Shown: positions 33,260 through 41,541 of the stretch, in pieces
How positions within the stretch are numbered: the stretch's first letter is position 1
Layout of the letters: each line of letters starts with the position of its first letter
DNA from: JACVRW01 sp963728495
GTDB lineage: Bacteria > Actinomycetota > Thermoleophilia > Solirubrobacterales > Thermoleophilaceae
Assembly: GCA_963728495.1 (NCBI GenBank)
Contig: CAVSKI010000011.1
Span: 620,001-684,000, forward strand
DNA: 64,000 bases
Direction: 5' to 3'
Made by a program: the position numbers and the translations under genes
The notes under the pieces: model-generated
What the model was told of the DNA's origin: nothing
The model's database searches: none
Seen by the model: the letters and a program-made list of their open reading frames with translations, nothing else

Positions 33260-36200
33260 ATGCCGCGCCGCGACGACATCAAGAAGATCCTCGTGATCGG
33301 CTCGGGCCCGATCGTGATCGGGCAGGCCGCCGAGTTCGACTACTCGGGCGCCCAGGCCTGCAAGGTGCTGCTCGAGGAGGGCTACGAGGTGGTACTCGTG
33401 AACTCCAATCCGGCCACGATCATGACCGACCCGGAGTTCGCCACCTCCACCTACATCGAGCCCCTGCTCCCGCGGTCGGTGGCGAAGATCATCGAGCGCG
33501 AGAAGCCCGACGCCATGCTGCCCACCCTCGGCGGTGGCACGGCCCTCGACCTGGCCCGTCAGCTCTCGGAGGACGGCACGCTGGCGCGGCATCGGGTCGA
33601 GCTGATCGGCGCCGACTACGACGCCATTCGCCGAGCCGAGGACCGCGACCTGTTCCGCGCCACGATGGAGCGCGCCGGGCTGCGCGTGCCGCGCAGCGCC
33701 GCCGTCAAGTCGATGCGCGAGGCCGAGCGCGCGCTGCCCGACGTGGGGCTGCCGGCGATCGTGCGCCCGGGCTTCACCATGGGTGGCGCCGGCGGCGGCA
33801 TAGCCCGCACCGAGATCGAGTACCGCCAGGTGGTTGCCGAGGGGCTCGCCGCCTCGCCGATCGGCCAGGTGCTGATCGAGGAATCGGTGATCGGCTGGGG
33901 CGAGTTCGAGCTGGAGGTGATGCGCGACGCGAACGACAACGTCGTGATCGTGTGCTCGATCGAGAACATCGACCCGATGGGCGTGCACACCGGCGACAGC
34001 GTGACGGTGGCGCCCCAGCAGACGCTCACCGACCGCCAGTACCAGGAGCTGCGCGACCAGGCGCTGGCCGTGATACGCGCGGTGGGGGTGGAGACCGGGG
34101 GCTCGAACATCCAGTTCGCGGTGAATCCGCAGACCGACGAGATCGTCGTGATCGAGATGAACCCGCGTGTGTCGCGGAGCTCCGCGCTCGCGTCCAAGGC
34201 CACCGGATTCCCGATCGCCAAGATCGCCGCGCGGCTGGCCGTGGGCTACGCGCTGGAGGAGATCGACAACGACATCACGCGCAAGACCCCCGCCTCGTTC
34301 GAGCCCACCATCGACTACGTGGTCGTGAAGATCCCCCGCTTTGCCTTCGAGAAGTTTCCTGGGGCGGACGGGCAGTTGCACACATCGATGCAGTCCGTGG
34401 GCGAGGCGATGGCGATCGGGCGGACGTTCAAGCAGGCCTTCGTCAAGGCGATGCGCTCCCGCGAGCTCGACGTGGACCCCTCGTTCGAGGGAGACCTGCT
34501 CACCCGCCTGGAGTCTCCCTCCCACGACCGCTACGAGGTGCTCTTCGAGGCCGTCCGCCGCGGGCACTCCGAGGCGGAGCTGTGCGCCCGCACCGAGATC
34601 GACCCGTGGTTCATGGCCGAGCTGGCAGCGCTTGCGCGCGGCGAGGACCCGGAGGCGGGGCTGGAGCGCTCGTTCAAGTCGGTCGACACCTGCGCGGCGG
34701 AGTTCGAGGCCGAGACCCCCTACTACTACTCGGGCTGGGAGCGCCGAGCCGTCCACGAGGTGCGTCGCGGAGACCGCGCCGCCGTCGTGATCCTGGGAAG
34801 CGGGCCCAACCGGATCGGCCAGGGCATCGAGTTCGACTATTGCTGCGTGCACGCCGCGATGACCGTGCGCGACTCGGGCCGGGACGCCGTGATGATCAAC
34901 TGCAACCCGGAGACGGTCTCCACCGACTACGACACCTCCGACCGCCTCTACTTCGAGCCTCTGACCCTCGACGACGTGCTCGGCGTGATCGAGCTCGAGC
35001 ATCCCGAGGGCGTGATCGTCCAGTTCGGCGGCCAGACTCCGCTCAAGCTGGCCGCCGGCCTGGCCGCGGCCGGTGTTCGGCTGCTCGGGACTCCGCCCGA
35101 GTCGATACACCGGGCCGAGGATCGCCCGAGCTTCGGTGTGCTGCTCGACGAGCTCGGGCTCAAGGGACCGCCCTACGCCACCGCGGAGTCCGCCACCCAG
35201 GCGCTGCAGGTGGCCGACGACGTCGGCTATCCGCTGCTGGTACGCCCTTCGTACGTGCTCGGCGGCCGGGCCATGGAGATCTGCTACTCGCGGCCCGCCC
35301 TGGCGGACTATCTCGAGCGCACCAACGGTCACGGCGGGCAGCGCACGATCTTCCTCGACCGCTTCCTGGAAAACGCCATCGAGGTCGACGTGGACGCCCT
35401 GTGCGACGGCGAGAGCGTTCAGATCGGCGCGATCATGCAGCACGTCGAGGAGGCCGGGGTGCATTCGGGCGACTCGGCCTGCGTGATCCCGGCGATGTCG
35501 CTCGGCGAAGAGATGCTCGCGCAGGTCAGAGAGGCGACCGAGGCGATAGCCCTGCGCCTGGGTGTGATCGGGCTGATCAACATCCAGTTCGCCGTCTACG
35601 GCGACGAGGAGCTGTACGTGATCGAGGCCAATCCGCGCGCCTCGCGCACGGTGCCGTTCGTGTCGAAGGCGATCGGGGTCCCGCTGGCCAAGCTGGCCTG
35701 CCGGCTCATGCTGGGCGAGCGCCTGGCGGAGATGGCACTCGACATCCCGAGCGCCCCGCGCCACGTGTCGGTCAAGGAGGCGGTGCTTCCCTTCGGGCGC
35801 TTCCCGCACGCCGACGCCGTGCTCGGCCCGGAGATGAAGTCGACCGGCGAGGTGATGGGCGTGGCCCCCGACTACCCGACCGCGTTTGGCAAGGCCCAGG
35901 CGGCCGCGGGAGCCGAGCTGCCCCAGTCGGGCACCGTGTTCATCAGCGTGACCGACGGCGACAAGCCCGCGGCTACCCAGATCGCGGGAGCCTTCCACGA
36001 CATGGGCTTCCGGGTGCTCGCCACAGGTGGCACCGCCCAATCGATCCGGCGCATGGGCGTGCCGGTGGACCGCATCCGCAAGCTGTCGGAGGGATCGCCC
36101 AACGTGGTGGAGCGCATCGAGGCCGGCGAGGTCGACCTGGTGATCAACACCCCCACCGGCTCGGGCGCGCGCGCGGACGGCTGGGAGATCCGGCGCGCGG

Positions 36201-36370
36201 CGATCGGCCGCGGCGTGCCCTGCATCACCACGATGTCCGGAGCGAGCGCCGCCCAGCGCGCGATCCGCGCCAACCGCAGCGGGGAAACCCGGCCCATGTC
36301 ACTGCAGGAGCTGCACCAGGGGGCGATGCGGATCCGGGCGCACTCGGCCGAGCCGAGTGCTTCCGGCTGA
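33260..36370 (+). CDS. carB: carbamoyl-phosphate synthase large subunit
   Basis: A 1036-residue synthetase made of two ATP-grasp halves. It starts MPRRDDIKKILVIGSGPIVI. The first half carries FDYSGAQACKVLLEEGYEVV and ENIDPMGVHTGDSVTVAPQQ. The second half carries ILGSGPNRIGQGIEFDYCCV and HVEEAGVHSGDSACVIP. An MGS-like allosteric domain follows (GFRVLATGGTAQSIRRMGVP). The last ten residues (AHSAEPSASG) come from a palindromic repeat and are not typical. The 130-base gap after carA contains dyad-rich sequence but no gene. The start is set by the family's N-terminus. Confidence 0.96.
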   Translation: MPRRDDIKKILVIGSGPIVIGQAAEFDYSGAQACKVLLEEGYEVVLVNSNPATIMTDPEFATSTYIEPLLPRSVAKIIEREKPDAMLPTLGGGTALDLARQLSEDGTLARHRVELIGADYDAIRRAEDRDLFRATMERAGLRVPRSAAVKSMREAERALPDVGLPAIVRPGFTMGGAGGGIARTEIEYRQVVAEGLAASPIGQVLIEESVIGWGEFELEVMRDANDNVVIVCSIENIDPMGVHTGDSVTVAPQQTLTDRQYQELRDQALAVIRAVGVETGGSNIQFAVNPQTDEIVVIEMNPRVSRSSALASKATGFPIAKIAARLAVGYALEEIDNDITRKTPASFEPTIDYVVVKIPRFAFEKFPGADGQLHTSMQSVGEAMAIGRTFKQAFVKAMRSRELDVDPSFEGDLLTRLESPSHDRYEVLFEAVRRGHSEAELCARTEIDPWFMAELAALARGEDPEAGLERSFKSVDTCAAEFEAETPYYYSGWERRAVHEVRRGDRAAVVILGSGPNRIGQGIEFDYCCVHAAMTVRDSGRDAVMINCNPETVSTDYDTSDRLYFEPLTLDDVLGVIELEHPEGVIVQFGGQTPLKLAAGLAAAGVRLLGTPPESIHRAEDRPSFGVLLDELGLKGPPYATAESATQALQVADDVGYPLLVRPSYVLGGRAMEICYSRPALADYLERTNGHGGQRTIFLDRFLENAIEVDVDALCDGESVQIGAIMQHVEEAGVHSGDSACVIPAMSLGEEMLAQVREATEAIALRLGVIGLINIQFAVYGDEELYVIEANPRASRTVPFVSKAIGVPLAKLACRLMLGERLAEMALDIPSAPRHVSVKEAVLPFGRFPHADAVLGPEMKSTGEVMGVAPDYPTAFGKAQAAAGAELPQSGTVFISVTDGDKPAATQIAGAFHDMGFRVLATGGTAQSIRRMGVPVDRIRKLSEGSPNVVERIEAGEVDLVINTPTGSGARADGWEIRRAAIGRGVPCITTMSGASAAQRAIRANRSGETRPMSLQELHQGAMRIRAHSAEPSASG
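36338..36367 (-). repeat. palindromic repeat, copy b (3' end of carB)
   Basis: Read on the minus strand: GGAAGC-ACTCGGC-TCG-GCCGAGT-GCGCCC. The 9-bp stem (36340-36348 with 36352-36360) is perfect. It encodes the last residues of CarB and nearly duplicates copy e in ribF (one base different across the core). Confidence 0.75.
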
Positions 36371-36384
36371 CGGGCGGTTCGAGC

Positions 36385-38097
36385 GTGAGCGCACTTCCAC
36401 GCGCTGAGCCGCGCAGCCTCGCTCCGCCGGCGCGGCGCACCGTCGCGGTCTTGGACAACGCCCGGCTCGGCGCCTATCAGCTGATCACGGTGGCCGAGGC
36501 CGAGGGCGTCCCGGTTCCCCATCCCGGGCAGTTCTACATGCTCTCCAGCGGCGAGCGCTGGGGTGGGGGCGAGGACGAGCGGCCCTATCTGCCCCGCGCC
36601 TTCTCGCACGCGCGCGCGCGCGACGGTGACGTGAGCTTCCTGCTCGAGGCGATCGGCCCCGGCACCGAGCGCTTGGCGCGACTGCGCCCCGGGGAGCCGC
36701 TCAACCTGGTGGGGCCGCTGGGAGTGGGCTGGCGGCCCGCCCGCGAGGGCACCCGTCCGCTGCTCGTGGGAGGAGGGATAGGGGCGGCGCCGCTGCTGTG
36801 CCTTCAGGACGAGCTGGGCCCGGATGCACCGGTACTGCTCGGATTTCGCTCCGCCGCCCACGCCGAGGCGGCATCGCTGTTTGCCGGACAGCCCGAGCTG
36901 GCCACCGATGACGGCTCGGCGGGGCGCCAGGCGCTCGTGACCGATCTGCTGCGCCAGCAGCTGGACCGAGGGGACTCCGCGACCGTGTTCACGTGCGGCC
37001 CGCCCGCGATGCTGGAGGCTGTGCGGCAGCTCTGCGCCGAGAGCGGCGCGCCCGCCCAGCTGGCCCTCGAAACCGGGATGGCCTGCGGATTCGGCGCCTG
37101 TTTCGGCTGTGTGGTGCCCACCAGGCAGGGCTATCTCCGCCTGTGCCTGGAGGGTCCGGTGCTCGACGCCGACCAGCTCGAGTCGGCGCTGTTCGCGGGA
37201 TGCGGGGCACTGATGGTCGACCTGTGCGGCATCGCGCTCGCCGGCCCGGTGCTCAACGGCTCCGGCACCTTCGACGCCATCGCCGCCCGCCGCGCCTTCG
37301 GCGACTCGCTGCTCGAGCGCTTTCCCTTCGATGCCTTCGTGTCCAAGACGATCACGCTCGCCCCGCGCGAGGGCAACCCGCCGCCCCGGCTGTGGGAGAC
37401 CCCCGCCGGCCTGATCAACTCGATCGGGCTGCCCAACAAGGGGCTCGAGGGATTTCTCGGCTCCGACCTACCCCAGCTGGCCGAGCTGCCGGTGCCGCTG
37501 GTGGTGTCGGTTATGGGCTTCAGCAGAGACGAGCTCGCCACGCTGGTGGCGGCGGTGGGCGAGCGCGACGAGGTGGGGCTGATCGAGCTGAACGTGTCCT
37601 GCCCCAACGTCGAGACCGGGCTGATCATGGGCGCCGACCCGGCCGAGACGGCGCGCGCCGTCGATGCGGTCCGGCCGCTGAGCGCCAAGCCGCTGATCGT
37701 GAAGCTCACGCCCAACGCCACGGAGCCGGCCGCGGTGGCGCGCGCCGCTCAGGAGGCGGGGGCCGACGCGGTCTCGCTCATCAACACGCTCAAGGGCATG
37801 GCTCTGGCCCCCGGCGGCGCGCGGCCGTGGCTCGGCGGAACCACCGGCGGCCTGTCGGGGCCGGCGGTGCGGGCGGTCGCGCTCGAACAGGTGCACAGCG
37901 TGGCGCGCTCGGTGGATCTGCCGGTGATCGGGATGGGTGGAATTGCCACGGCTGCTCACGCAGCCGATTTTCTCGCCGCGGGAGCAGTTTGCATCGCTAT
38001 CGGGACCGAAAGTTTTCGTGATCCTGCGGCCGCGCGGCGCATAGCCACAGAGTTGGGACGACGGCATCCCCAGCTGGACAAGTGTTCGACCCCGTAA
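36385..38097 (+). CDS. pyrKD: dihydroorotate dehydrogenase PyrK-PyrD fusion
   Basis: One open frame of 570 residues from GTG 36385 joins both subunits of a class 1B enzyme. Residues ~1-270 are the PyrK electron-transfer part: flavin-binding RPYLPRAFSH, the NAD loop PLLVGGGIGAAPLLCLQ and the [2Fe-2S] cysteines in ETGMACGFGACFGCV plus LRLC. From Met277 on is PyrD (MVDLCGIALAGPVLNGSGTF, NSIGLPNKG, LNVSCPNVET with catalytic Cys406, GGTTGGLSGPAVR). No stop separates them. They are normally separate genes. It reduces NAD+ while making orotate. Confidence 0.88.
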   Translation: MSALPRAEPRSLAPPARRTVAVLDNARLGAYQLITVAEAEGVPVPHPGQFYMLSSGERWGGGEDERPYLPRAFSHARARDGDVSFLLEAIGPGTERLARLRPGEPLNLVGPLGVGWRPAREGTRPLLVGGGIGAAPLLCLQDELGPDAPVLLGFRSAAHAEAASLFAGQPELATDDGSAGRQALVTDLLRQQLDRGDSATVFTCGPPAMLEAVRQLCAESGAPAQLALETGMACGFGACFGCVVPTRQGYLRLCLEGPVLDADQLESALFAGCGALMVDLCGIALAGPVLNGSGTFDAIAARRAFGDSLLERFPFDAFVSKTITLAPREGNPPPRLWETPAGLINSIGLPNKGLEGFLGSDLPQLAELPVPLVVSVMGFSRDELATLVAAVGERDEVGLIELNVSCPNVETGLIMGADPAETARAVDAVRPLSAKPLIVKLTPNATEPAAVARAAQEAGADAVSLINTLKGMALAPGGARPWLGGTTGGLSGPAVRAVALEQVHSVARSVDLPVIGMGGIATAAHAADFLAAGAVCIAIGTESFRDPAAARRIATELGRRHPQLDKCSTP

Positions 38098-38314
38098 GGG
38101 GGACACGGTCACGAGCTTTTCACGGAAGGAGCGGGATCTTTCCCGTCGCGGGCGAGGATGGCGCTCCAAAGTCCTTGAAAATGCCTGCAAACCGTGCCAT
38201 TACGCTCAACTTCCCGCAACCCGCCTCAAGCTAAGGTGGAGGTCGAGCTAAATTCGCTGTTTTTTTGCGTTTGCGGGCCCTCCGGCCGGGCTCCAGCGTG
38301 TACTATCGCCGCCC

Positions 38315-38665
38315 ATGTCGGCCGCCCCGCAGACGCCCACCAAGCCCCAGGCGGCCGGCTTGGCCCCCGAGCGCTCGCTCAACCAGCGGATGGACGCATT
38401 GAAGCGCGCGAATGAGATCCGTACCCGGCGAGCGCGCTTGAAGCGCGATCTCAAGGCCGGACGCTCTCAGATCCACGGTTTGCTGCTCGATCCGCCCGAA
38501 TACCTGCTCACCGCCAAGGTCTTCGATCTGCTGCTCGCGGTGCCGAAATATGGCCGCGTGAAGGTGAATCGCATCCTCACGCACTGCCGCATCTCCCCCA
38601 GTAAGACCATCGGCGGCCTGTCGGACCGGCAGCGCCACGAGCTCGTCTCGTTTTTGCGGCGATAA
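38315..38665 (+). CDS. mihF: actinobacterial integration host factor (mIHF)
   Basis: A 116-residue DNA-binding nucleoid protein: SLNQRMDALKRANEIRTRRA, then LKRDLKAGRSQIHGLLLDPP and the helix-turn-helix (HhH-like) region KYGRVKVNRILTHCRISPSK, ending TIGGLSDRQRHELVSFLRR. This family is characteristic of Actinomycetota and is one of the best taxonomic clues in the window. A TACTAT -10-like element lies at 38301-38306, only ~9 bases before ATG, so the message may be nearly leaderless. The stop overlaps the gmk start. Confidence 0.94.
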   Translation: MSAAPQTPTKPQAAGLAPERSLNQRMDALKRANEIRTRRARLKRDLKAGRSQIHGLLLDPPEYLLTAKVFDLLLAVPKYGRVKVNRILTHCRISPSKTIGGLSDRQRHELVSFLRR

Positions 38666-39210
38666 CCCCGATCCTGGTAATCACCGGTCCCTCCGGGGTC
38701 GGCAAGGGGACGCTCATCAAGGGGCTGCTCGAGCGCGTCCCGGGGCTCCAGCTGGCCGTATCGGCAACCACGCGCATTCCGCGGCGCGGGGAGGCCAACG
38801 GGGTCGACTATCACTTTCTCAGCCCCGGCGACTTCGATCGGCGGGTGGCGGCCGGCGAGTTCGTCGAGCACGCCAGCTACGCCGGACACCGCTACGGCAC
38901 GCTGAAATCCGAGCTGGCCCGGCCCGCCCGCGCGATCGTCCTGGAGATCGACGTCCAGGGCGCGCGGCAGGTGCGCGAGAGCCGGCCCGAGGCGGTGCAG
39001 GTGTTCATCGAACCGCCCTCGTTCGCGGATCTCGAGGCGCGGCTGGCCGAGCGCGCCTCCGACCGCCCAGCGGAGATCGCCCGCCGCCTGGAAGCGGCAC
39101 GAGAGGAGCTCGAGGCCGCCTCGGAGTTCGATCACCGGATCGTCAACGACGACCTGGAACGGGCCCTGCGGGAGCTCGAAGAGCTGGTCGCTACCATGTA
39201 CGGGCCGTGA
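38662..39210 (+). CDS. gmk: guanylate kinase, with non-canonical start
   Basis: Phosphorylates GMP to GDP. P-loop ITGPSGVGKGTLIKGLLERV, then SATTRIPRRGEANGVDYHFL, FVEHASYAGHRYGTLKSEL and FEIDVQGAR-like LEIDVQGARQV; length fits. There is no ATG, GTG or TTG in frame between an upstream stop (TAA 38602) and the P-loop. The best-placed start is ATA at 38662 (ITPILVITGPSG), overlapping the mihF stop as ATAA; CTG 38674 is the alternative. A base error changing ATGA to ATAA is also possible. Confidence 0.9.
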   Translation: MTPILVITGPSGVGKGTLIKGLLERVPGLQLAVSATTRIPRRGEANGVDYHFLSPGDFDRRVAAGEFVEHASYAGHRYGTLKSELARPARAIVLEIDVQGARQVRESRPEAVQVFIEPPSFADLEARLAERASDRPAEIARRLEAAREELEAASEFDHRIVNDDLERALRELEELVATMYGP

Positions 39211-39434
39211 TCTACCCCCGCCTAGACAACTTGCTCGAGCAGGTCGACTCGCATTACGCCTGCGTGCTCGTGGCGGCCAAGCGCGCCCGGCAGATCAACT
39301 CGTACTACCACAACCTGGGCGAGGGCACCTTCGACGAGTACCCGCCTCCGATGGTGGAGACGGGATCGAAGAACTACCTGAAGATCTCGCTCGAGGAAAT
39401 CGCCGCGGGCAAGATCAAGTACCGCTACCGGTAG
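39207..39434 (+). CDS. rpoZ: RNA polymerase omega subunit
   Basis: A 75-residue omega subunit: IYPRLDNLLEQVDSHYACVL, then VAAKRARQINSYYHNLGEGT and KNYLKISLEEIAAGKIKYRY. It supports assembly of RNA polymerase by holding the beta-prime C-terminus. GTG 39207 overlaps the gmk stop, the conserved actinobacterial order mihF-gmk-rpoZ-coaBC. Confidence 0.95.
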   Translation: MIYPRLDNLLEQVDSHYACVLVAAKRARQINSYYHNLGEGTFDEYPPPMVETGSKNYLKISLEEIAAGKIKYRYR

Positions 39435-39455
39435 CAGCGCGTAGGGGGTAAATCC

Positions 39456-40724
39456 GTGGCACGAATCCTGCTCGGCGTATCCGGCGGGATCGCCGCCTAC
39501 AAGGCCGTGGAGCTGGTGCGCCTGGCCACCGCAGCGGGCCACTCCGTGCGCGTGATGCAAACGCCGGCCAGCCTGAATTTCGTTGGGCGTGCGACCTTCG
39601 AAGGGGTCACCGGCGCGCCCGTTCTGGTGGAGGGGTTCGAGCCCGACCCGGCTCGCGGCGCGTGGCCGGGCGAGCCCGCGCTCGATCACGACCCGATCTC
39701 CCATCTCGCGCTCGCGCGCCGGGCGGATGTCCTCTGCATCGCGCCCGCATCGGCCAACACCATCGCCAAGCTGGCCGGCGGCCTGGCCGACAACCTGCTC
39801 ACCGAGGCCGCGCTGGCCTGCACGGCCCCGACCGTTGTCGCACCCGCCATGAACAACCACATGTACGAGCATCCGGCCACACGCGCAAACGTGGAGCTGC
39901 TGCGCTCTCGCGGCGTCGCGATCGTGGAGCCCGAAAGCGGTCGCCTGGCCTCCCGCGGGGAGTGGGGTGTAGGCCGCCTGGCCCCACCCGCCTCCATCCT
40001 GTCGGCCGTCGAGGCGGAGCTCGGCGTGGCCGGCGGAGCTCTCGACGGCCTGCGGGTGCTCGTGACGGCGGGGGGCACGCGCGAGCCGATCGACTCCGTG
40101 CGTTTCGTGGGGAATCGCTCCTCGGGGAAAATGGGTCTGGCCCTGGCCGAAGAGGCCGCGCTGCGCGGCGCTGACGTGACCCTGCTGGCCGCCAACGTGA
40201 CGTTGCCCAAGCCCAGCGGCGCGCGGGTGATCGAGGTCGAGACCGCGGCCGACCTGCTCGTTGCCGGGGAGGCTGCCTTCGCCGACGTCGACGTGCTGCT
40301 CATGGCCGCCGCGGTGGCCGACTTCCGGCCCGCGGAGGCGCTCGAGGCCAAGATCGCCAAGGCGGGCCGCGATCGCCTGGCGCTGGAGCTCGAGCCCACC
40401 GAGGACGTGCTGGCCAAGCTGGCCCGGCGGCGCACGGCCGGCCAGACGCTCGTCGGCTTCGCGGCCGAGCACGGCGAGGGGGCCATCGAACGGGGCCGGG
40501 CCAAGCTCGAGCGCAAGGCGCTGGACGCCGTGGTGGTGAACGACATCTCGCGCTCGGATATCGGCTTCGACGCGCCCGACAACGAGGTGACGATCGTGAC
40601 CGCGGCGGGCGCGCACCCCGTTCCGATGGGCTCCAAGCGGGCCGTGGCGGCGGCCATCCTGGACCAGGTCGAGGCGCTTCGGGCAGGGGCGGTTTCGAGT
40701 AGTACCTTGGACGACGAAGCATGA
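39456..40724 (+). CDS. coaBC: phosphopantothenoylcysteine decarboxylase/synthetase
   Basis: A bifunctional coenzyme A enzyme of 422 residues. The CoaC flavoprotein half (residues 1-~190) has GVSGGIAAYKAVELVR, APASANTIAKLAGGLADNLL and APAMNNHMYEHPAT. The CoaB half has VTAGGTREPIDSVRFVGNRS with SSGKMG, AAVADFRP and KDAVVVND-like LDAVVVNDISRSDIGF. GTG 39456 follows GTAGGGGG. Its stop overlaps the TPR gene's ATG. Confidence 0.95.
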   Translation: MARILLGVSGGIAAYKAVELVRLATAAGHSVRVMQTPASLNFVGRATFEGVTGAPVLVEGFEPDPARGAWPGEPALDHDPISHLALARRADVLCIAPASANTIAKLAGGLADNLLTEAALACTAPTVVAPAMNNHMYEHPATRANVELLRSRGVAIVEPESGRLASRGEWGVGRLAPPASILSAVEAELGVAGGALDGLRVLVTAGGTREPIDSVRFVGNRSSGKMGLALAEEAALRGADVTLLAANVTLPKPSGARVIEVETAADLLVAGEAAFADVDVLLMAAAVADFRPAEALEAKIAKAGRDRLALELEPTEDVLAKLARRRTAGQTLVGFAAEHGEGAIERGRAKLERKALDAVVVNDISRSDIGFDAPDNEVTIVTAAGAHPVPMGSKRAVAAAILDQVEALRAGAVSSSTLDDEA

Positions 40725-41083
40725 GCTCCGATGGCGCGTACGAGCTGTTCAAGAAGGGCAGCGACCTGCTCGAGAAGGGCGACTTCATGGCCGCGACGGT
40801 GCCGCTCGAGCGCGCCCGCGAGCTCGAGCCGGACAAGAGCTCGATCCGCGAGGCGCTGGGCCGGGCCTACTTCCGCTCGGCCCGCTTCGAGCAGGCGGCT
40901 GAGGAGTTCGCCGCGGTCGTGGAGCGCCACCCGGTCAACGACTACGCCCATTTCTGCCTCGGCCGCTCCCTGGAGAACACCGGACGCCGCGCCGAGGCCC
41001 GCAGGCACGCCGTCCTCGCCGCCTCCATGCGCCCGGATCGCGAGGACTACCAGGCCTTTCGCGAGCGCCTGCGCGCGGCGTAG
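40721..41083 (+). CDS. tetratricopeptide-repeat protein
   Basis: A 120-residue protein made of about three TPR units (AYELFKKGSDLLEKGDFMAA, IREALGRAYFRSARFEQAAE, DYAHFCLGRSLENTGRRAEA). It is a protein-interaction module with no catalytic domain and no signal peptide. It is translationally coupled to coaBC (ATGA) and 18 bases before dtd. The partner is unknown. Confidence 0.85.
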   Translation: MSSDGAYELFKKGSDLLEKGDFMAATVPLERARELEPDKSSIREALGRAYFRSARFEQAAEEFAAVVERHPVNDYAHFCLGRSLENTGRRAEARRHAVLAASMRPDREDYQAFRERLRAA

Positions 41084-41101
41084 CCCGTCAAGCTGAGGCG
41101 A

Positions 41102-41524
41102 GTGCGGGCTCTGGTGCAGAGAGTGAGCGAAGCGGCGGTGAGCGTCGAGGGCGAGGAGGTGGCTCGTATAGGCCCCGGCCTGCTGGTGCTGCTGGGCGTG
41201 CGACACGGGGACGGCGCCGAGCAGGCGGACCGCATCGCGGCGAAGCTGAAGCGCCTGCGCATCTTCGAGGACGCCGAGGGACGCATGAACCTCTCCATGG
41301 ACGATGTGGGTGGCGAGGTCCTCTGCGTCTCGCAGTTCACGCTCTACGGCGACGCGCGCAAGGGCAACCGGCCCAGCTTCGTCGAAGCAGCCGCGCCCGA
41401 GGTCGCCGAGCCGCTCTACGAACGCGTCCGCGACGCACTGGGCGCGCGGGGCGGGCGCTTCGGGGCACGCATGCGTGTCTCGCTGGTCAACGAAGGCCCG
41501 GTCACCATCATGTTGGAAGCGTGA
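41102..41524 (+). CDS. dtd: D-aminoacyl-tRNA deacylase
   Basis: A 140-residue proofreading enzyme that removes D-amino acids or glycine from tRNA. Signatures are RALVQRVSEAAVSVEGEEVA, VSQFTLYGDARKGNRPSF (SQFT motif) and C-terminal VNEGPVTIMLE (Gly-cisPro motif). GTG 41102. Standard length. Confidence 0.95.
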   Translation: MRALVQRVSEAAVSVEGEEVARIGPGLLVLLGVRHGDGAEQADRIAAKLKRLRIFEDAEGRMNLSMDDVGGEVLCVSQFTLYGDARKGNRPSFVEAAAPEVAEPLYERVRDALGARGGRFGARMRVSLVNEGPVTIMLEA

Positions 41525-41541
41525 CGCCGTAGGCTTGGACC

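Noticed and set aside
33110..36040. A 976-codon antisense open frame opposite carB
   Set aside because: His/Gly/Val/Leu-rich composition typical of the antisense of a high-GC gene; no family resemblance, and carB is unambiguous.
33952..38097. A single very long open frame covering most of carB and all of pyrKD
   Set aside because: Its first two-thirds is Arg/Gly-rich antiframe of carB; only the part from GTG 36385 encodes recognisable protein.
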